From positions 352,721 through 416,720 of the forward strand of contig NZ_JAHYSS010000006.1 of the NCBI RefSeq assembly GCF_019802255.1: 64,000 nucleotides of DNA, in the 5' to 3' direction. This document shows positions 37,301 through 44,793 of this stretch, piece after piece. Under the pieces are notes generated by a model. The model had not been told where the DNA came from. It ran no database searches and saw only the letters and a program-made list of their open reading frames with translations. The number at the start of each line of letters is the position of its first letter. The first letter of the stretch is position 1. Source of the DNA: Pedobacter polysacchareus (lineage in GTDB: Bacteria; Bacteroidota; Bacteroidia; Sphingobacteriales; Sphingobacteriaceae). The position numbers were made by a program, and so were the translations under genes.

Positions 37301-37578
37301 ACATCTTTCACATCAATACTGATGCGTTTTACAGATTTAAAAATTGCGGGGTTGTAATTGATCACACATTCTGCCTTGTCTTCCAGAGCAAGGAATGCCT
37401 TTTGCAATTCCACATCCGACAACTTAATGCTGATTTTATTGTTTAAAACTTGCTGTGTATGGGTATTTCCCAAAACAGGTTGCATCAAAGCAGTCAAAAG
37501 AACTGCCGTCAGCAGCAAAAAAGAGGGCGTAATTTTATTAAAGTATTTTTTTATTAAAGCGTATAGCATTACCTTCAT
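34354..37578 (-). CDS. STN-domain TonB-dependent outer membrane receptor
   Basis: 1074 residues from the ATG at 37578 (a TTG at 37605 would add nine). A signal/anchor segment (about 15-38) leads to an STN domain (about 43-120), the module that talks to FecR-type anti-sigma factors. A carboxypeptidase-like regulatory domain follows (GQLTGKILDEKGEALPGAGV), then the plug (EISNGISAEQIGRTPDSNLGEAIKRISGI, VRGMGERYNAATLDGS) and a 22-strand-type barrel ending in aromatic RTYSLQLTYNF. No SusD gene follows. It should import a ligand with TonB energy and signal through the adjacent FecR and ECF sigma factor. Confidence 0.93.
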   Translation of the reverse strand: MKVMLYALIKKYFNKITPSFLLLTAVLLTALMQPVLGNTHTQQVLNNKISIKLSDVELQKAFLALEDKAECVINYNPAIFKSVKRISIDVKDVSFTQVLKKMLEGTGVTYKIADAKTILLYKIPDPVKTGQLTGKILDEKGEALPGAGVKIIELNRSVSTAVDGSFTISLEPGIYTVEVSYVSYQGRRITDVVIKSGTVTPLTISMKPSSATLAGVVITGGYKKSSTDGLLARQRNAAEISNGISAEQIGRTPDSNLGEAIKRISGISTIDNKYVVVRGMGERYNAATLDGSVLPSTEVGRKAFAFDLIPSNLIDNVVVSKTITPDMNTSFAGGLVQINTKDIPDQNFSSFSIGTGVNDQSIGKDFYSPKRGKYDFLGFDDGRRDFPKDLKYTPALASNRPDLQRAEDKFAQSRLFTNDNLTLYKTPAAMAQNYQFTIGRVNNTDSSSIFGVLGSLSYRNTQNISEISELRRGTYHPGFNNYGNDYNFNTSLGGLLNAGLKLKNHRISLRNTYTRKFESITRIMNNYLDNIGSEEIGLMPPNQRITVLPSFLDLLQNKLSFQHQLGKVKLDWDVARTGIKRNEKDVIRRDLYPRMINGEYVLVNATNSTQTGEFPNSRSHYLNKETDFNWNISGSLPFILGNTRNILKTGYSGIKKHLKLNWEGAQLNDIYQSTPDSLLYLPISEKIKPENLNPKGFVWEVHPFLIDFYEGKSQQHAGYAMFDNRFSEQWRLVWGLRAEYYKYKELKNPTNSSGGVEEIKDLKDKTWRWLPSANLTYSPLQDLNLRVAYSRTAIRPEFLERAKFMMYNPDLDAPVYSKGLTSTVVDALDFKAELFPALGEILSVGAFYRYFDKPVELTRQPSQDARYDYVLTNAVWAKNYGLELELRKRLDFIASKTWLTNMSIYGNATFIHSEVQTSSQSKSTEPFVLSRNKRPLYGQAPYLFNAGVQYDGKHFGTNVVFNRSGRKMYIVSNRMPDSEYQRPYSQLDAQLSYRFLQPRIEIKLNAGNLLNNAVEYYNNRMSYRQATPEDGIAITDVDQFILKPGYTDDFEKDDMKTFRQKIGRTYSLQLTYNF

Positions 37579-37627
37579 GGATTCAAAAAGTTTTTTAATT
37601 TTCAAGAGTTACAAAACATTTTTTTGG

Positions 37628-37653
37628 AACCGTCCTGTTACAGCAGGGCGGTT
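37628..37653. terminator. Hairpin between fecR-type gene and TonB receptor gene
   Basis: AACCGTCCTG pairs with CAGGGCGGTT (one G-T pair on the plus-strand RNA, one C-A mismatch on the minus-strand RNA). For minus-strand transcription no U-run follows, so it may act as an RNA-stability or attenuation hairpin rather than a full stop. Confidence 0.45.
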
Positions 37654-37685
37654 TATTTTTTACAGGAGCGTGTTACTTTACTGCC

Positions 37686-38714
37686 TCATTCGCAAGCCTC
37701 CCCCCATAAAGTAATTGTTGTATTTTGATCGTTAAATTGGTAGTGTATTTTACCAGCGCTCATCAGCTGGAGCTGTCCGGCGATCTCTTTAATCGTGTTA
37801 TGCTGAAAAGTAGCGTTGAAACGGCATTTTAACAAGGATGGGTTCTTCACCTTAAAACTGATATGATAACTTCTTTCCAATTGCTGAATAATGTTGCTTA
37901 AGGACTCGTTTCTGAATACAAAACGATTGTCTGTCCATGCATTCACTGCTGCTGGAAGAAGCTCATTCAAGCTAAATTTGTCCGCGTTCAGCTGATAGAC
38001 CAATTGCTTACCAGAGGTAAGAAAAGACAGGTGTTTTAATCCATTGACATTCGATGCAGAGACGCCGACTTTACCGGTCTTTACACTGACGCTAAACGTC
38101 TCCTTTCCTGGATAAGCATCCACATTAAAGGAAGTGCCCAAAACCCGCGTTTGTAAAGTCCCGGCATGTACAATAAAAGGACTGTTAGGGTCTTCTTTCA
38201 CTTCAAAAAACGCTTCTCCTTCCAGATAAATATCGCGGAATTTGCCCTTTTCAAAATGCCCGGCAAAACTCAATTTACTCCCTCCATTTAAATAAACCAC
38301 AGAGCTATCCGGAAGTACGAGTTTTAGTCTTTCTCCATGTTTGGTAGATTTAGTTAAAAGAGCGGTTGCTCCGGCAGCTTTATGATCTCCTGTTTTCATA
38401 GCATACCAGGCCAGCGAAACGGTACAAACCAGGAATAGAGAAGCTGCATATTTTAACCAGGAGATGTGACGCTTTTTTTCTTGCTCTTCTTCTCCGATTT
38501 TATTCCAAACCGATTGAAGTTCTATCTGTGCTGCCAAAGAACCATCCCTTAGTGGGACATCTTCGGTCCACATTTCTAGGGTTGTTTCTTCAAAAGAATC
38601 GTTTAACAGCTCCTCTTTACTTAGGAAGGCAAACAATCTTTCTTCCTGCGAAGGACTGGTATTTCCTTCCAGGTATAACTTAAATAAATGCTTAATTTCT
38701 TCGTTAGTATTCAC
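37686..38714 (-). CDS. FecR family anti-sigma factor
   Basis: 342 residues with a GTG start (no ATG nearby). The cytoplasmic N-terminus (about 1-80, LFKLYLEGNTSPSQEERL) would hold the sigma factor; a membrane helix is at about 84-106 (WLKYAASLFLVCTVSLAWYAM). The periplasmic FecR domain contains TKHGERLKLVLPDSSVVYLNGGSKLSF and EGEAFFEV followed by VLGTSFNV, and a DUF4974 tail (LSNIIQQLERSYHISFKV) ends the protein. It should pass a signal from the STN domain of the downstream receptor. Normally directly after its sigma gene; here separated from it by a plus-strand gene. Confidence 0.94.
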   Translation of the reverse strand: MNTNEEIKHLFKLYLEGNTSPSQEERLFAFLSKEELLNDSFEETTLEMWTEDVPLRDGSLAAQIELQSVWNKIGEEEQEKKRHISWLKYAASLFLVCTVSLAWYAMKTGDHKAAGATALLTKSTKHGERLKLVLPDSSVVYLNGGSKLSFAGHFEKGKFRDIYLEGEAFFEVKEDPNSPFIVHAGTLQTRVLGTSFNVDAYPGKETFSVSVKTGKVGVSASNVNGLKHLSFLTSGKQLVYQLNADKFSLNELLPAAVNAWTDNRFVFRNESLSNIIQQLERSYHISFKVKNPSLLKCRFNATFQHNTIKEIAGQLQLMSAGKIHYQFNDQNTTITLWGEACE

Positions 38715-38906
38715 TTGCTACAATTAAAAGGCAGAAAATTCTCTGCCTGTCTAATAGTATATATCCCGCCTGGAAGTCAAATGTCTAGTCGGTATTGAAA
38801 TATTTTTCATATATTGACACAAGACACTGAGCAACAATGACATTAACCACTAACCCTTAACAATCATGGTCTTGCTGCTTGTATTTATGACTATAATCAG
38901 ATAACG

Positions 38907-39755
38907 ATGAAAAGATGGTATAGCTTTTTAATTTTAGCCTTATTTTCTATGAATTTAATGGCTCAAACCGGCAATAATGCGAAACAAGATGTGGTTCAAA
39001 AAATTGATGGTGAGGAAATGAAAGGTAAGGTGATTAAAATTACCGACAGTGATGTCACTTTTGTTTATGCCGGAGAAACTGCAGAATACGTCATCAAAAA
39101 ATCGGAAATTGCCCGAATTGTACATGCGAGCGGCAGGATTGAGAACATTAGCCAACAAAACAGTCCTGCACAAAACCGTCAGCAGGATCAGGTAACTATG
39201 ACGGCCTCCTCAGCAGATCATCACAATAAGATTGCGATTCTCCCCTTTAACTTTCTCATGGACAATCAACCGGGCGCTGAGGCCATCGGTTATAAAGCGC
39301 AGGAAGATGCCTACGGTTTTCTATCACAGCATTCGGCGGGATACACCATTCTTGATCCAAGAACCACCAATGCCCTGTTAAATAAAGCCGGGGTAACGAA
39401 AGACAAAATGATCAATTTTACGATGAAAGAGATTTGTGATATCCTTGGGGTAGAATATGTAATAGATGGTTCTATCACACAAAACAAGGGTTATCAAACC
39501 AGTTCCAGCAGCGATGTTGCCAGCACTAATGTAAAACGTAATGATAACGATAAGGTAAAAGGTGTTTCCACTTATGGCACTACAAACAGCAATTCTGTTC
39601 AGCGATATGATGTTTCAGTGAGTCTCCATATTTATATGGACAATAATGCCAGCATCTATAACCAAACGCATAAAGCTTTCCTAAGCAATACGGATGGATC
39701 CTACAGCAGTCCGCTGGAGTATTTATTGAAGAGAACTCCTTTATATAGGAAATAA
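38907..39755 (+). CDS. Secreted CsgG-like protein inserted between sigma and anti-sigma genes
   Basis: 282 residues with a signal peptide (MKRWYSFLILALFSMNLMAQ). The first mature part (about 25-75: VQKIDGEEMKGKVIKITDSD, then KKSEIARI) looks like a small beta domain. From about 108 there is IAILPFNFLMDN, and at about 172-197 MKEICDILGVEYVIDGSI, the pattern of the CsgG/TolB-N-like fold that builds curli and related outer-membrane assemblies (LGVEYVIDGSI is the typical hallmark). A Ser/Thr/Asn-rich loop follows. No lipobox is present, unlike true CsgG. Whether it is part of the sigma/receptor system or a passenger is unknown. Confidence 0.72.
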   Translation: MKRWYSFLILALFSMNLMAQTGNNAKQDVVQKIDGEEMKGKVIKITDSDVTFVYAGETAEYVIKKSEIARIVHASGRIENISQQNSPAQNRQQDQVTMTASSADHHNKIAILPFNFLMDNQPGAEAIGYKAQEDAYGFLSQHSAGYTILDPRTTNALLNKAGVTKDKMINFTMKEICDILGVEYVIDGSITQNKGYQTSSSSDVASTNVKRNDNDKVKGVSTYGTTNSNSVQRYDVSVSLHIYMDNNASIYNQTHKAFLSNTDGSYSSPLEYLLKRTPLYRK

Positions 39756-39895
39756 TATGAAAAAGGTCATCCGAAATTAACCTCAGTATTTCAGAATGTC
39801 CTTCTATTTAAATCTTTTATAATTTGAGTATTCTGAGATGGTTTCCATTGGCGCAATCTGCCCTAAAAATTTAATCATTAAATTCAGCTCCTCAC

Positions 39896-40501
39896 TTACC
39901 AGTTGATAACCGCAGTGCACAAAACTGGCAGCCAAACCAATACCGTTTCTGGCGTATGAATCTTAAAATACTGTCGGATATGGCTCAATGATTTTGCCAT
40001 GTGACTGTGTACTGTATTTTTTGAAATGTTGAGTTCATTCGAAATCCGCTCATAACTTGCACCTTCTTCCCTGCTCAGCTTAAACACTTTTTTACTTTGG
40101 GGAGGCAAGCTCTCGATGGCACTTTCTGCCAGCTGGCGATAATCTTGCAGGTCCATAAAACTGGCCACGGGATCATAGGTATGTTCCTGTTTTGAAAGCT
40201 CATTTTGATAAGTATCAGCTTTTGCTTTCCGCTGGAATTCTTTGTACACCAAATTTCTGGTGATGGTTAATAAGAACGCATCAAAGTCTTTGCTTGCATC
40301 CAGCGTATGTTTGTATTTCCATAAACGTACGAATACCAACTGCGTTAATTCAGTGGCGGTTTCGGAGCACCTTACAAAGCGATAAGCAAATTGATGGATT
40401 TTACCTTTATAACGATAATACAACTCGTTAAAGGCAGCAGTGTCACCTTCGCGGAGTAAAACAACTAATTTTTCAAGCAGGACCTTATCTAACTGTTTCA
40501 A
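39896..40501 (-). CDS. ECF sigma factor, FecI-like (Bacteroidota expansion family)
   Basis: 201 residues; the start is a TTG at 40501, as there is no ATG near the beginning of the conserved region. Sigma2 has AFNELYYRYKGKIHQFAYRF and ATELTQLVFVRLWKYK; sigma4 has PPQSKKVFKLSREEG and SYERISNELNISKNTVHSHM. The hydrophobic C-terminal tail (VLVWLPVLCTAV) is typical of this Bacteroidota sigma group. It should be held by the FecR-type protein encoded at 37686-38714 and drive the receptor operon. Upstream lies an S41 protease gene on the same strand. Confidence 0.92.
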   Translation of the reverse strand: MKQLDKVLLEKLVVLLREGDTAAFNELYYRYKGKIHQFAYRFVRCSETATELTQLVFVRLWKYKHTLDASKDFDAFLLTITRNLVYKEFQRKAKADTYQNELSKQEHTYDPVASFMDLQDYRQLAESAIESLPPQSKKVFKLSREEGASYERISNELNISKNTVHSHMAKSLSHIRQYFKIHTPETVLVWLPVLCTAVINW

Positions 40502-40607
40502 AATAATTGAGAATTATGAGTGATGCGTTTTTCTATTTCGAAAGTACAGCACTCATTTTAACTCAGTATTAAGCTTAAGTCAAATATATATACCTATCAT
40601 CATCAAT

Positions 40608-42008
40608 TTACCGATGTGTGAAAACGATGCTGTTTTCTGCTTTTTGCTGATGTGTATCAGAAAAAACCATTGCATTTCCTGGTCCACTCCCATTTTCTTG
40701 TTGGAGTAGGGAAGTTTTGGAACCTCTGCCGGCCAGCGCTGCAGGTTTTAGGAAGCCAATCTGATCCAGCGCAGCTTTTAACAGGGGATCGTTTACATCG
40801 CCAAAGGGCAAAAGTGGCAGCTGATTCAATTCATTGACGGCTACATCAGGGGGAATACCGTTCTGATAGCCTCCCTGTCCATTGGCATTAAATAATTTAT
40901 AAATGATCGGGTACATTTCCCAGGCTACCTTTTTTGGACTGCGCTGATCTTCAATTAAAAAACTGGCTTCATCTTTCCCGAGCGTTTGTGCACCGACTAC
41001 TTTAACCTGAAGGTAAGGCTTCAGGTTATTGACGACCAATTCTGCCGCTGAGGCCGTTCCAGCTGTTGTCAATATAAACACCCTGCTCAAGCCTAGATTA
41101 AGCTGCAAGACTGCTTTAAAATCGATGATGGGTACATCAGCGGCTGCAGTGCCAATAGATTCATTCCTGCTGCCTCCATTTTTATTTCCTTTGTAGGTAA
41201 TAAATGGGCTTTCTGCGGTTATTCCTGCCGGAATCATGGCGCAAAGTCCCGCTGCTTCTGACACCTCCCCACCAGAATTATACCGCAGATCAATGATCAA
41301 ATCCGTCAGGCCTATATTTTTAAATTGAGAAAATATGGGCAGTATTCCATTCAATGTTCCAGCCGAAAAATCATCAAGATAAATATACCCGATATGCTGA
41401 CCGCCGCTTTCCAGAATTTGAGAAATTGCAGGCTGTGCATAAGGCGTTAATCCAGCAATTATGTTCAGTTCTCGATCTTCGGAAAACACTCCGTCCTGAA
41501 ATTTAGCTAAAGTCAATCGGCAGCTTCTCCCACTGATCAGTTCTTTTTCCAGGATCTGAATGCGGTCCTTACTAAATTCCTGCCCATTAAGTTTGCGGAT
41601 GTAATCTCCTCTTTTCAGGCCAGATCGTTCTGCCGGAGATCCCTTTAAGACAGATTTGATGACACAAAGGACCTTTTTGCTTGCAGGCTCTTCAAATATG
41701 GTATAATCATAGCCGTATAAAGCACGTGTGCTGATAGCAAAAGTACTGGCATCACTAGGCAGGTAAAGCCAGGAGAAACGATCTGCGGAATTCCTGATGG
41801 AATTAAAAAATGCTGGTGGAGCTTGTTCAAGTGCTGCTGTTTTAGGCAGCGCATCAGACCAGTAATAATACTTACGAAGGCTGTCTAAGATCCAGGTATT
41901 GATCTGTTCATTGCTCCCTTCGGGATAGATGGGCGTAGATTTATCCTTTTTACAGCTCATCAGCAACAGGAGCATTACCAAACAGGAAAACAGGCTTTTA
42001 AATTTCAT
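40608..42008 (-). CDS. S41 family (C-terminal processing type) peptidase lipoprotein
   Basis: 466 residues. Lipobox LLMSC (Cys19) followed by KKDK. The N-terminal helical cap contains WILDSLRKYYYWSDALP, a PDZ domain is at about 110-175 (GSPAERSGLKRGDYIRKLNGQ), and the S41 core has DLIIDLRYNSGGEVSEA and the nucleophile S320 in AGTASAAELVVNNLK, with a Lys in GAQTLGKDEAS as likely general base. It is cell-surface or periplasmic and may degrade or process peptides. Placed 106 bases upstream of the FecI-type gene; whether it shares its regulation is unknown. Confidence 0.93.
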   Translation of the reverse strand: MKFKSLFSCLVMLLLLMSCKKDKSTPIYPEGSNEQINTWILDSLRKYYYWSDALPKTAALEQAPPAFFNSIRNSADRFSWLYLPSDASTFAISTRALYGYDYTIFEEPASKKVLCVIKSVLKGSPAERSGLKRGDYIRKLNGQEFSKDRIQILEKELISGRSCRLTLAKFQDGVFSEDRELNIIAGLTPYAQPAISQILESGGQHIGYIYLDDFSAGTLNGILPIFSQFKNIGLTDLIIDLRYNSGGEVSEAAGLCAMIPAGITAESPFITYKGNKNGGSRNESIGTAAADVPIIDFKAVLQLNLGLSRVFILTTAGTASAAELVVNNLKPYLQVKVVGAQTLGKDEASFLIEDQRSPKKVAWEMYPIIYKLFNANGQGGYQNGIPPDVAVNELNQLPLLPFGDVNDPLLKAALDQIGFLKPAALAGRGSKTSLLQQENGSGPGNAMVFSDTHQQKAENSIVFTHR

Positions 42009-42210
42009 AGGACAGCGTTAACCCTACAAACTTAAAGATGCAGTATAAACAAATTGTTAAGCCAGCAGGCTAAAATCATTACATTTGAACACTCAAATTA
42101 TAGAATCATCTGAATTTAAGAAACATTGGAGGCAGCAGAAATAGGTTTAAAAAAATTCCGTTTGTGAGGTCTACATCAGCTTGATCGCGGATGGCAAAGG
42201 CATGGCTTAC

Positions 42211-42717
42211 TTAAAGCGCTGATCTTTTAAGCGCTATTCCATAACGCAGTAACTCTTCGGAATCCCTGTTGATTTCTTCCTCAAATATCATCCCTAACTT
42301 CTCCAAAAGGCGAATAGAACGGACATTGTCTTTTAAGCTAATGGCCAGCAATCTCGGGTGGGCAGCGAGAACTTCTGGTGCTTCCAGTAAGGCCGATGCA
42401 GATTCATAAGCATAGCCTTTCCCAGCGTAACCTGGCAAAAAAGCAAAGCCAATATCATGGTGTGCTAAGTCATCTCTTTTAATGATTGTCAAAACGCCGA
42501 CTGGGATTTTTGAACCTTTTAAACGAACAACCCGATAGTTGACAGCCGGATCATTTATGATTTTGTGAATGTAACGTGCTGCATCCTGTAGGTCATGCAC
42601 ATTTCGCTCGCCAATAAACTGCTTCCAGCCTTGCGTATTGAGCAAGTCCAGTATAAATGGAGCGTCATTTATACTCAGCGAATCTACGATAAGACTGGAA
42701 GTAATTATCGGCTTCAT
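42211..42717 (-). CDS. GNAT family N-acetyltransferase (RimJ/RimL-like)
   Basis: 168 residues. Pattern of the RimJ/RimL type: IVDSLSINDAPFILDLLNTQGW at the start, HDIGFAFLPGYAGKGYAYESA with the acetyl-CoA loop (about 90-110), and SIRLLEKLGMIFEEE near the end. Substrate unknown. It starts five bases after the esterase stop, so the two are co-transcribed. Confidence 0.88.
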   Translation of the reverse strand: MKPIITSSLIVDSLSINDAPFILDLLNTQGWKQFIGERNVHDLQDAARYIHKIINDPAVNYRVVRLKGSKIPVGVLTIIKRDDLAHHDIGFAFLPGYAGKGYAYESASALLEAPEVLAAHPRLLAISLKDNVRSIRLLEKLGMIFEEEINRDSEELLRYGIALKRSAL

Positions 42718-42722
42718 TTAGG

Positions 42723-43607
42723 TTATTTTTTAGGATTAAAAAGTTCAAAACCTTTGTACAAAGCGTTGTGTAATACATTGGCGTGGTTCCCTTCTGGGAA
42801 ATACACAAAATGAACTTCTAAATTAGTCGTCTTTAAGGTTTCTGCCAGCTTTTTCGCATCACCTTCCATTACTGCTCCTTCTTTCCCTACTGCAACATAA
42901 ACTTTAGTCTTTGTAGCTGGCAATGATTTCAACAGCTCAGGTGCTTTAGCGAGCAGCGATTCATTGTCCCACCATAAACTTGGGCTCACAATCATGTATT
43001 GGTTGAATAATGCTGGCGATTTCAACAATATTTCTGTCGCTAATAGGCCGCCTAAACTTTGGCCAATCAACATTTTACTAGAATTTGTTTTATAATTTTT
43101 CTCGATATAAGGCTGCAGCTCTTTTCCGATGAAACTGATGAACTTTTCCGAATGGCCGGTGGTTGGATAATCTTTGAGGTCCGCAGCAATAGTAGTAGGA
43201 AAAGTGTAATCTCTTTTTCTATCTACGTTAGCAATACCTACTACAATCGCAGCAGGCATAGTTTCCGTCATGCTTAAAAACTGAGTCAGGCCGGCAACAT
43301 GTATAAAATCTTCATTTGCAGAACCGTCCAACAAGTAAATTACCGGATAAGTTTTTGCAGAATCAGGATGGTAACCGTCCGGTAAGTAGACATTTAGTGT
43401 TCTGCTTTCGCCTAATACGTTCGATTGAATTTTATCTGTCCTTCCAATAGAAAAAGGACTGCTTTCGGTTTTCTCGCTGGTGGTTGAAGTCGTTGTTGTT
43501 GAGCTGGTGATGGTAGTGGTTTTCCGGGCAGGTTTCTTTTGCTGCTGGGCATTGGAATCAATGGTCGTAAAAAGTCCCAAAATCATTAGGGAATAAAGGT
43601 ATTTCAT
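42723..43607 (-). CDS. Secreted esterase (alpha/beta hydrolase, Esterase D/Fes type)
   Basis: 294 residues. Signal peptide MKYLYSLMILGLFTTIDSNAQ, then a low-complexity Lys/Thr/Ser linker (about 22-50). The hydrolase domain has YPVIYLLDGSANEDFIH, the nucleophile elbow GQSLGGLLATEIL, and a C-terminal FPEGNHANVL with the catalytic His. This is the putative_esterase family, whose members include siderophore esterases and acetyl-xylan/feruloyl esterases; the substrate is not determined here. Confidence 0.88.
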   Translation of the reverse strand: MKYLYSLMILGLFTTIDSNAQQQKKPARKTTTITSSTTTTSTTSEKTESSPFSIGRTDKIQSNVLGESRTLNVYLPDGYHPDSAKTYPVIYLLDGSANEDFIHVAGLTQFLSMTETMPAAIVVGIANVDRKRDYTFPTTIAADLKDYPTTGHSEKFISFIGKELQPYIEKNYKTNSSKMLIGQSLGGLLATEILLKSPALFNQYMIVSPSLWWDNESLLAKAPELLKSLPATKTKVYVAVGKEGAVMEGDAKKLAETLKTTNLEVHFVYFPEGNHANVLHNALYKGFELFNPKK

Positions 43608-43708
43608 AAATAGGTTGTTTTTTCAAAAATAGGAATCATTTGACACAAACAAACCGCATTCAATGATTTATTGTGATAATTTGCAACGTCTTATTTACAA
43701 CCTTATAA

Positions 43709-44656
43709 ATGGAAACAACAAAAAAAATTACTGTCATTGGCCTTGGAGGTGTTGGCGGTTACTTTGGATTTAAACTGGCACAATATTATTCAAATCAGCA
43801 GGAAACGCAGATTTCTTTTGTAGCCAGAGAAGAAACTTATACTGTCGTCAAAGAAAATGGTTTGACCTTATTGTCGCCAGAACATGAAAACCAAATCGCC
43901 CATCCAGCAGAAATCTACTCAGACCTTGCTGTGCTCCCTGCAGCAGATGTGTTCTTGATTTGTGTCAAAGAATATGACCTGGAAAAGGTTTGTCTGGAGT
44001 TAAAAGACAAGATCCAGGCAGATACGCTAATTTTACCTTTAATGAATGGCGTAGACATTTATGAACGGATCAGAAAGGTAATCCATACTGGAATTGTACT
44101 TCCTGCCTGTGTATATGTGGCTGCTCATATCAAAGAAAAAGGAACCGTAGAACATAAAGGAAATGCGGGTAAAATTGTGGTTGGAAATGACCCAAAACAC
44201 GCGGACTATGATGCACAGGAACTAATAGATTTAATGAAATCTGCGGGTATTGACATTGAATATAAGCAGGATGCTTTACCTGACATCTGGACAAAATTCT
44301 TCTTCATAGCCAGCTTTGGATTGGTTTCTGCCCGTTACAATCAGTCGATTGGAGAAATCAATGAGTTCCCGGGATTGCGGGAACGAGCGACCTTGATTAT
44401 GGAGGAAATTAAAGCAATTGCCGACAGGAAAAAAATCGATATTCCAAGTGACATTATAGAAAATACATTTCAAAAGGCAGCTACTTTTCCTTACACCACT
44501 CCTACTTCATTGCAACTGGATATTCAATCCGGAAAAGAACATACAGAACTGGAATTATTTGCCGGCGCGATTATGGATTATGGAAAAGCATTGGATATTC
44601 CTGTGCTGGAAAGCACGAGAATTTATGAAGAAATAAAATCAGGAAATATCAATTGA
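43709..44656 (+). CDS. Ketopantoate reductase family protein
   Basis: 315 residues. The N-terminal Rossmann motif GLGGVGGYFG (11-20) binds NADP, LICVKEYDLEKV follows and then LPLMNGVDIYERI. The C-terminal helical domain has the family's WTKFFFIASFGLVSARY and LQLDIQSGKEHTELELFAG, the latter carrying the substrate-contact Ser-x-x-x-Glu pattern. It would reduce 2-dehydropantoate to pantoate for CoA synthesis, but many family members act on other substrates and no pan gene is nearby, so I give no symbol. Confidence 0.87.
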   Translation: METTKKITVIGLGGVGGYFGFKLAQYYSNQQETQISFVAREETYTVVKENGLTLLSPEHENQIAHPAEIYSDLAVLPAADVFLICVKEYDLEKVCLELKDKIQADTLILPLMNGVDIYERIRKVIHTGIVLPACVYVAAHIKEKGTVEHKGNAGKIVVGNDPKHADYDAQELIDLMKSAGIDIEYKQDALPDIWTKFFFIASFGLVSARYNQSIGEINEFPGLRERATLIMEEIKAIADRKKIDIPSDIIENTFQKAATFPYTTPTSLQLDIQSGKEHTELELFAGAIMDYGKALDIPVLESTRIYEEIKSGNIN

Positions 44657-44668
44657 TATTTCCTGATT
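44637..44668. repeat. 32-bp perfect palindrome over the panE-type stop codon
   Basis: The 16 bases from 44637 (AATCAGGAAATATCAA) are followed directly by their exact reverse complement to 44668, with no loop. The TGA stop at 44654-44656 lies in the right arm. Such a spacerless dyad is a natural protein-binding site or could cruciform; it directly precedes a second hairpin. Confidence 0.8.
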
Positions 44669-44675
44669 CCTAATC

Positions 44676-44727
44676 CAGTATTCATCAAAAGAGAATTAAG
44701 CCTTATCTTTTGATGAATACTGATTTT
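44676..44727. terminator. 17-bp-stem hairpin terminator
   Basis: CAGTATTCATCAAAAGA (44676-44692) pairs perfectly with TCTTTTGATGAATACTG (44706-44722) around a 13-base loop, followed by ATTTTTCT. Part of the arm recurs once more just downstream (GAGTACTGAATGATCTTTTG). It ends plus-strand transcription and may also serve the efflux operon. Confidence 0.8.
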
Positions 44728-44793
44728 TCTGATGAGTACTGAATGATCTTTTGATAAAATTCAAAAAAGCCGATTTGTAAGCCCGTTTGCAAA

